Part shown: positions 24,042 to 29,979 of the stretch, one piece after another | How positions within the stretch are numbered: the stretch's first letter is position 1 | How the letters are laid out: each line of letters opens with the position of its first letter | Source: DATLZC01 sp037444005 | GTDB taxonomy: Bacteria > Chloroflexota > Dehalococcoidia > DSTF01 > JACRBR01 | Assembly (NCBI GenBank): GCA_037444005.1 | Contig: JBBING010000022.1 | Location: 1 to 29,979 of the forward strand | Direction: 5' to 3' | DNA length: 29,979 bases | The notes under the pieces: model-generated | Databases searched by the model: none | Seen by the model: the letters and a program-made list of their open reading frames with translations, nothing else | Told to the model about the DNA's origin: nothing | Translations under genes and position numbers: made by a program

Positions 24042-25157
24042 TCAGCTCAGGGCGTCGCGGATCTTGTCGAAGAGGCCCCGGCCGTCGCCGCCGTCCGTCT
24101 CGAACGTGCGGGCGAGCTCCTGGAGGAGTTCTCGCTGTTTCGGGGTGAGTTTGCGCGGCGTGACCACGCGAACCTCGACCCGCAGGTCGCCGCGGCCGCC
24201 GCCCCGGAGCCGCGGCGCCCCCTTCCCGCGAATCACGATGACATGGCCGGACTGCGTGCCGGGGTCGATGCGCACCTTCGTCTGCTCGCCGCCGGGGAGC
24301 GGAATCGTCAGCTCCGCGCCCAGGGCCGCCTGCGCGACGTTCACCGGAAGGTCGACGACGAGGTCGTCGCCCTCGCGCCGGAAGACGGGATGGGGCCGCA
24401 CGTGGAAGGTGATGTAGAGGTTGCCGCGGCCGCCGCCCCGGAGGCCGACCTCGCCCTCGCCGGTGAGGCGCATCTGCGTGCCCTCGTCGACGCCCGCGGG
24501 CACCGTCACAGCGAGCCTGCGCTTGCGGCGCTCGCGGCCCGTGCCCCGGCACGCCCGGCAGGGCGTGGGGATCCAGCGGCCCTCGCCGCCGCAGCGATCG
24601 CAGGTGGCGACGTTCACGAACTGACCGAAGATGCTCTGCTGGACGCGCCGGACCTCGCCGACCCCGCCGCAGGTCGGGCAGCGTTCAGGCTCGGTGCCCG
24701 GTTCTGCCCGCAGCCCGTTGCAGGCTGAGCACAGCTCGACGCTGGTGAACTCGATCTCCTTCTCGGTCCCGAACAGCGCCTCTTCGAAGTCGAGGGTCAT
24801 CGCGACGCGGATGTCGCCGCCACGCTGCGGCCCGCGGCGCCGGCCCGCGGCGGCCCCGAAGAAGGCGTCGAAGATGTCCCCGAAGCCGGTGAACGGCGTC
24901 GCCCCCTCGAAGCCGCGCGCGAACGGGCTCTCGGGCCCGGCATGGCCGTACCGGTCGTACAGCGCCCGCTTCTGGGGGTCCGAGAGGACCTCGTACGCCT
25001 CGTTGATCTCCTTGAACCGTTGCTCGGCGCCCGGCTCCTTGTTCCGGTCCGGGTGATACTGCATCGCCAGCCGCCGGAACGCCCGCTTGATCTCCTCGGG
25101 CGTGGCGTTCGGCGGCACGCCGAGCACGTCGTAGTAGTCCTGCTTCGTCGTCGCCAT
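24042..25157 (-). CDS. dnaJ: Chaperone DnaJ
   Basis: A 371-residue DnaJ with all classical parts: J domain with HPD at residues 35-37, a Gly/Phe-rich stretch (about 70-110), four zinc-binding Cys motifs (CSACNG, CPTCGGVG, CDRCGGEG, CRACRGTG) and a C-terminal substrate-binding region. It stimulates the ATPase of DnaK. The gene lies 0.9 kb from dnaK and is separated from it by a DedA-family gene; its own extended -10 promoter is at 25178-25186. No CIRCE sequence is seen upstream of dnaJ. No strong ribosome binding site precedes the ATG. Confidence 0.96.
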   Translation of the reverse strand: MATTKQDYYDVLGVPPNATPEEIKRAFRRLAMQYHPDRNKEPGAEQRFKEINEAYEVLSDPQKRALYDRYGHAGPESPFARGFEGATPFTGFGDIFDAFFGAAAGRRRGPQRGGDIRVAMTLDFEEALFGTEKEIEFTSVELCSACNGLRAEPGTEPERCPTCGGVGEVRRVQQSIFGQFVNVATCDRCGGEGRWIPTPCRACRGTGRERRKRRLAVTVPAGVDEGTQMRLTGEGEVGLRGGGRGNLYITFHVRPHPVFRREGDDLVVDLPVNVAQAALGAELTIPLPGGEQTKVRIDPGTQSGHVIVIRGKGAPRLRGGGRGDLRVEVRVVTPRKLTPKQRELLQELARTFETDGGDGRGLFDKIRDALS

Positions 25158-25177
25158 CGTTCGCTACAGTCCGGCCC

Positions 25178-25186
25178 ATTCTAACA
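25178..25186 (-). promoter_or_regulatory. Extended -10 promoter of dnaJ-prmA-rsmE
   Basis: TGT-TAGAAT on the minus strand. Start of transcription near 25171 leaves a leader of about 14 bases. No -35 match and no CIRCE element. Confidence 0.5.
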
Positions 25187-25219
25187 AGCCGGCTCCGCGC
25201 CGGGACATGAGCCCCACCC

Positions 25220-25939
25220 TTACAGGAACGGCAGGCCGAAGACGTCGCCCAGATACGCCAGGATGATGCCCCGCACGATCTTGCCCAGCGCCACGGCGCC
25301 GAAGAACCGCTTGAACGGCATGCGCACGGAGCCCGCCGTGATGCCCGCCACCTCGAACGCTGGATTCGGAATCGCCGCGAGCACGAACAGCGTGATCATG
25401 CCCCAGCGTCCCATGAGCCAGTTCACCGCGCGGACGACGCGTTCCGCCCCCCGCCGGAACCACGCGGGACCGCCGATCTCGCGGCCCCGGGCGAGCTCGG
25501 CCCCGAGAAAGCCCGCATAGTAGGCGGTGACCTCGCCCAGAGCCATGCCGCTGCCGCCCGCGATGCCCACGAGCAAGGGCTGGTGCTTCTCCCCCTGGCT
25601 CACGATGAGCGTCTGACCCGCCGCCGTGAGCCCGGGCACGGGAATGAACAGCGTCGCCGTGCTCGCCAGGTTCGTCAGGAAGACGCCGATGTACCCGAAC
25701 CCCTCGAGCCGGTCCGTCAGGTCGGGCGCGGCCAGCAAGATGACGCCGACGCTGACCACCAGGACCAGAAGCCCGCCCGCGAGGGCCGTGCGCACCAGGG
25801 TGTGCTCTGCGAGCCACCCGCTGAGCCGCAGCACGAGCCGGTCGAGGGGCGAATTCTGCCGGAGGGCGACGGCGCGCGCCGCCTCCTCTTCGAGGCTGTC
25901 GTCTCGCACGGCGACGTCGGGGGCGTCGTCAGCGTTCAT
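25220..25939 (-). CDS. DedA/VTT-domain membrane protein
   Basis: A 239-residue integral membrane protein of the DedA/SNARE-associated (VTT) type. The hydrophobic parts are about 52-71, 82-112, 122-150 and 178-235; FIPVPGLTAAGQTL and AGITAGSVRMPFKRFFG are family-like re-entrant segments. VTT proteins are thought to move lipids across or between leaflets of the membrane, some with proton coupling; the substrate is unknown here. The start was put at ATG 25937-25939 because the 29 residues before it are of non-domain character and cross the predicted promoter (25952-25960). The gene sits between dnaJ and dnaK, in the same orientation. Confidence 0.83.
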   Translation of the reverse strand: MNADDAPDVAVRDDSLEEEAARAVALRQNSPLDRLVLRLSGWLAEHTLVRTALAGGLLVLVVSVGVILLAAPDLTDRLEGFGYIGVFLTNLASTATLFIPVPGLTAAGQTLIVSQGEKHQPLLVGIAGGSGMALGEVTAYYAGFLGAELARGREIGGPAWFRRGAERVVRAVNWLMGRWGMITLFVLAAIPNPAFEVAGITAGSVRMPFKRFFGAVALGKIVRGIILAYLGDVFGLPFL

Positions 25940-25951
25940 CGCAGGCCACCA

Positions 25952-25960
25952 AGTGTAACA
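25952..25960 (-). promoter_or_regulatory. Extended -10 promoter of the DedA-family gene
   Basis: TGT-TACACT on the minus strand. Transcription would begin about six bases before the ATG at 25939, making the mRNA nearly leaderless. Confidence 0.45.
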
Positions 25961-25980
25961 ACAGGCGGGCGAGAACGCCG

Positions 25981-26017
25981 CGAGGGCCTCGCGCTCCATC
26001 CAGAGGCGAGGCCCTCG
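25981..26017 (-). terminator. Hairpin after dnaK
   Basis: CGAGGGCCTCGC (25981-25992) pairs with GCGAGGCCCTCG (26006-26017), 12 bp with a 13-base loop, 44 bases beyond the dnaK stop. It marks the probable end of the hrcA-grpE-dnaK transcript. No T-run is present. Confidence 0.6.
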
Positions 26018-26060
26018 TCGCGTCACGTCGCGCGCGCGTCCGTGCGCGCACGGCGAGCGC

Positions 26061-27953
<1,893 letters not shown>

Positions 27954-27979
27954 GGGGCTTCCTCTTCCGAATTGATGAA

Positions 27980-28603
27980 CTATGACGCGGGGTTCGCGTC
28001 GCCGCCTTCCGGCGTCTGCCCCGAACCCTGGTCCTGCGGCGGCTCGGGCTGCGGTTTGCCCTTGCCGACGATGACCAGGGCGGGCCGGATTACGCGGTCA
28101 CCCAGCGTGTACCCCTTCTGCACCACCGCGACGACCTTGCCCTCTTCGCCCTCCGCCTGGCTGATGGCCTCGTGCACCGTCGGGTCGAAATCGAGCCCCT
28201 CGGCGGGGATCTCGGTCACGCCCGCGTTCTCGAGGACCATGAGCAGCTTGCGGTGGATGAGGTAGATGCCCTCCACCCAGGTGAGGCCGCGGAGGTTCAC
28301 GTCGAGGCTGCGCAGCGCCCGCTCGAGGTCGTCGACGACGGGCAGCAGGTTGATGATGAGGGCGGCGTTGGCGAACCGCGCCGCCTCCGATCGCTCCTCC
28401 TCGACGCGACGCTTGAAGTTCTGGTAGTCGGCCGCGGCGCGCTGCCAGTTCGCGAGATAGGCCTGCGCCTTCTCACGCTCCTCCGCCAGTTGCGCGCGGA
28501 GGCTCTCGATGCTCTCCTCCGCCGGCGGCAGCTCCTCCTTGGACGGCTCCGCCGCGGGAACGGCGCCTTCCGCGCCCTCGTCCACAGGCTTGGCGTCGCT
28601 CAC
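27980..28603 (-). CDS. grpE: Nucleotide exchange factor GrpE
   Basis: A 207-residue GrpE, the nucleotide exchange factor for DnaK. A disordered acidic N-terminus leads to a long coiled coil (about 33-90) and the C-terminal beta domain with FDPTVHEAI and VVQKGYTLGDRVIRPA, the family signature. The GTG at 28601-28603 has GAGGAG a few bases upstream. A hairpin lies in the 57-base gap after hrcA. Confidence 0.95.
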   Translation of the reverse strand: MSDAKPVDEGAEGAVPAAEPSKEELPPAEESIESLRAQLAEEREKAQAYLANWQRAAADYQNFKRRVEEERSEAARFANAALIINLLPVVDDLERALRSLDVNLRGLTWVEGIYLIHRKLLMVLENAGVTEIPAEGLDFDPTVHEAISQAEGEEGKVVAVVQKGYTLGDRVIRPALVIVGKGKPQPEPPQDQGSGQTPEGGDANPAS

Positions 28604-28629
28604 GGTCTCCTCACCTCGCGTCTCGGGTC

Positions 28630-28650
28630 TCGGCCGCTTCTCGCGGCCGA
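28630..28650 (-). promoter_or_regulatory. Hairpin between hrcA and grpE
   Basis: TCGGCCGC and GCGGCCGA pair around a five-base loop, 11 bases after the hrcA stop. It may allow transcript processing or partial termination so that grpE-dnaK is expressed differently from hrcA; a similar processing site is described in the Bacillus subtilis dnaK operon. Function here is inferred. Confidence 0.45.
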
Positions 28651-28660
28651 CCGGGAATGG

Positions 28661-29677
28661 TCAGGCGTAATAGCTCGTCATGAGGTCGGTGAGCAGCGAC
28701 GTCATGTAGCGCACGGCGGGAATGACCCGCGGGTACCGCATGCGGGTCGGTCCCAGCACCGCCATCGCCCCGACGACGGACCCGGGCGCGCCGTACGGCG
28801 CGATGATGACGCTGCACTCGCGCATGGGACCCTCGCCGTTCTCGTCGCCGATGAACACCGACACGCCCTCGCGCGCCATGCGGTCGAACGGAAGCACCCG
28901 GGTGACGATGTGCTCGTCCAGCACCTCGAGGAGCTCGAGGGCTTTGCGCGTGTCGAGGAACTCGGGCTGCATGAGTACGTTGCGCACACCCTCGAGGTAC
29001 GCCTCGTCGTACTGCGTCTGCTCGATGGCGCTCATGAGGCTCACGACGGTCTGGTAGACGAGCCGCTCCTCCGGGGGCAGCGCCTCCGGGAGCAGGCCGA
29101 ATTCGGTGACCCGCCGCCCCTCGAGCTTGGCCGTGAGGCGGTGGGCCATGCTCGAGAGCTCGTCCTGCGTCATCGGCTGCGGGAACGTGAGGAGCTGCTG
29201 GCGCACCCGCGCCTGGCTCAGCACGAGCACGAGCAGCGCCACGTTCTCGTGCACCTCCACGAGCTCGAGGTGCTTGAACCGGCACTCCGACGAGCGCGGC
29301 ACCGTCACCACCGCGGCGTTCTGCACGAACTGCGCGAGGATCGCCGCCGACAGGTGGAGCCAGGCGTCCGCCTCCCGGCCCGCCTGATGGAACTGATGGC
29401 GGATGGTCTCCTGCGCGTCCCGCGGGAGCGCCTCCTCCTCCATCAGCGACTCGAGGTACACACGGTACCCGGAGTCCGCCGGGATGCGGCCCGCCGAGGT
29501 GTGAGGATGCGTCAGATAGCCCTCTTCTTCGAGCCGCGCCATCTCGTTCCGGATCGTCGCCGGCGAGAGCGGGAGGTTGTGCCGGCGGACCAGCGCCTCC
29601 GAGCCCACGGGCTCCGCCGTCTCGATGTAATCCTCGACGATCAGGGAGAGAATGCGCGCCTGCCGTTCGGTCAACAT
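28661..29677 (-). CDS. hrcA: Heat-inducible repressor HrcA
   Basis: A 338-residue HrcA, the repressor that binds CIRCE and is kept active by GroEL. The N-terminal winged helix (MLTERQARILSLIVEDY, SPATIRNEMARLEEEGY, SAGRIPADSGYR) is clear. The ATG at 29675-29677 is preferred to the upstream GTG (29696-29698) because that GTG lies inside the CIRCE repeat. It is the first gene of the hrcA-grpE-dnaK operon, so HrcA represses itself. No groESL is in the window. Confidence 0.96.
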   Translation of the reverse strand: MLTERQARILSLIVEDYIETAEPVGSEALVRRHNLPLSPATIRNEMARLEEEGYLTHPHTSAGRIPADSGYRVYLESLMEEEALPRDAQETIRHQFHQAGREADAWLHLSAAILAQFVQNAAVVTVPRSSECRFKHLELVEVHENVALLVLVLSQARVRQQLLTFPQPMTQDELSSMAHRLTAKLEGRRVTEFGLLPEALPPEERLVYQTVVSLMSAIEQTQYDEAYLEGVRNVLMQPEFLDTRKALELLEVLDEHIVTRVLPFDRMAREGVSVFIGDENGEGPMRECSVIIAPYGAPGSVVGAMAVLGPTRMRYPRVIPAVRYMTSLLTDLMTSYYA

Positions 29678-29691
29678 GGCACGTCCACGGA

Positions 29692-29718
29692 TTAGCACTC
29701 TCAGGTCGAGAGTGCTAA
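29692..29718 (-). promoter_or_regulatory. CIRCE operator
   Basis: TTAGCACTC-N9-GAGTGCTAA is an exact match to the CIRCE consensus. It lies just downstream of the -10, overlapping the transcript start region and the early leader, where HrcA binding would block transcription. Confidence 0.97.
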
Positions 29719-29728
29719 CGTCGTTTGG

Positions 29729-29758
29729 AGTCTAGCATCGGGCCGGAAACGGTGTCAA
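29729..29758 (-). promoter_or_regulatory. Housekeeping promoter of hrcA-grpE-dnaK
   Basis: On the minus strand TTGACA (29753-29758) matches the -35 consensus exactly and TAGACT (29729-29734) is a good -10, 18 bases apart, with TGC as an extended -10. Start of transcription near 29722 gives a leader of about 45 bases carrying CIRCE. Confidence 0.85.
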
Positions 29759-29844
29759 GCCGAGCCAGAAGCTGACGGCGTCTCAAAGATTCATGGTAGG
29801 GAAGGCTTGGTGTGGTGGAGTATGCCGGGCGAGCGGCGTTGGGG

Positions 29845-29979
29845 CTAGGGCATGATCACCTCCATCCAGTCGAGGCCCAGGTTGCGAGCGTTCTCTTTGA
29901 GCATCCAGAGCACGCTGAAGTGTTTGGCCCCGGCGTAGGAGCCGAACCCATCCATGGGCCGCACACGCCGACGCCACTC
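29845..29979 (-). CDS. Partial transposase-like C-terminus
   Basis: On the minus strand a 44-codon frame is open from the window edge to a TAG at 29845-29847, so the gene continues outside. The residues (EWRRRVRPMDGFGSYAGAKH, then LKENARNLGLDWMEV) look like the tail of a DDE-type transposase or integrase, but the segment is too short to name the family. A terminal inverted repeat was not identified. It lies 167 bases downstream of the hrcA start region, in the opposite transcriptional sense to no known neighbour within the window. Confidence 0.3.
   Translation of the reverse strand, partial: EWRRRVRPMDGFGSYAGAKHFSVLWMLKENARNLGLDWMEVIMP

Overview
The window is high-GC bacterial chromosome, densely packed and with almost no free intergenic space. 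The best fit is a member of the Chloroflexota, probably near the Dehalococcoidia. This is inferred from the gene set and not proven: a CIRCE-controlled hrcA-grpE-dnaK cluster, a MoxR-DUF58-transglutaminase cassette of Chloroflexota type, a PilJ/HAMP/GGDEF/GAF/HD-GYP sensor, and type II DMSO-reductase-family alpha and beta subunits. A 16S rRNA gene or a marker-gene tree would be needed to confirm it.

Layout. 1-586 has no convincing gene, only hairpins and a 13-bp inverted repeat. 587-1269 is an AbrB/PIN toxin-antitoxin pair on the minus strand. 1328-3280 is a phosphodiesterase with an odd domain order. 3435-3518 is a 27-residue membrane peptide. argG (3583-4821) and argD (6550-7740), both minus, supply arginine synthesis. 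Between them lie an overlooked winged-helix gene (about 4920-5157, minus) and a plus-strand pair (unknown protein plus dCTP deaminase, 5238-6092). A small unknown gene follows argD directly. Next come an exported M23 peptidase, tRNA-Glu(TTC), and a c-di-GMP sensor gene that looks split in two (8946-10160 and 10139-11203). An MFS exporter follows on the minus strand.

12790-16666 encodes a large molybdopterin alpha subunit and its four-cluster Fe-S beta subunit, closed by a strong hairpin. No gamma subunit, chaperone or Tat signal is visible. 16747-21267 (minus) is MoxR ATPase, DUF58 protein and a membrane transglutaminase-like protein whose catalytic Cys and His are both Phe. A second M23 peptidase with a Pro-Thr linker (21400-22407) converges on rsmE-prmA-dnaJ (22395-25157, minus). 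A DedA-family membrane protein separates dnaJ from dnaK-grpE-hrcA (26061-29677, minus). The latter operon starts at a TTGACA/TAGACT promoter overlapped downstream by a perfect CIRCE operator. The right edge holds the C-terminal end of a possible transposase.

How the genes fit together: the heat-shock operon is self-controlled through HrcA and CIRCE. dnaJ with the two methyltransferases prmA and rsmE (ribosomal protein L11 and 16S rRNA) forms a separate translation/folding unit with its own promoter. The MoxR cassette probably acts on cell-envelope protein assembly. Several minus-strand genes share extended -10 promoters (TGnTAnnnT type) and short leaders.
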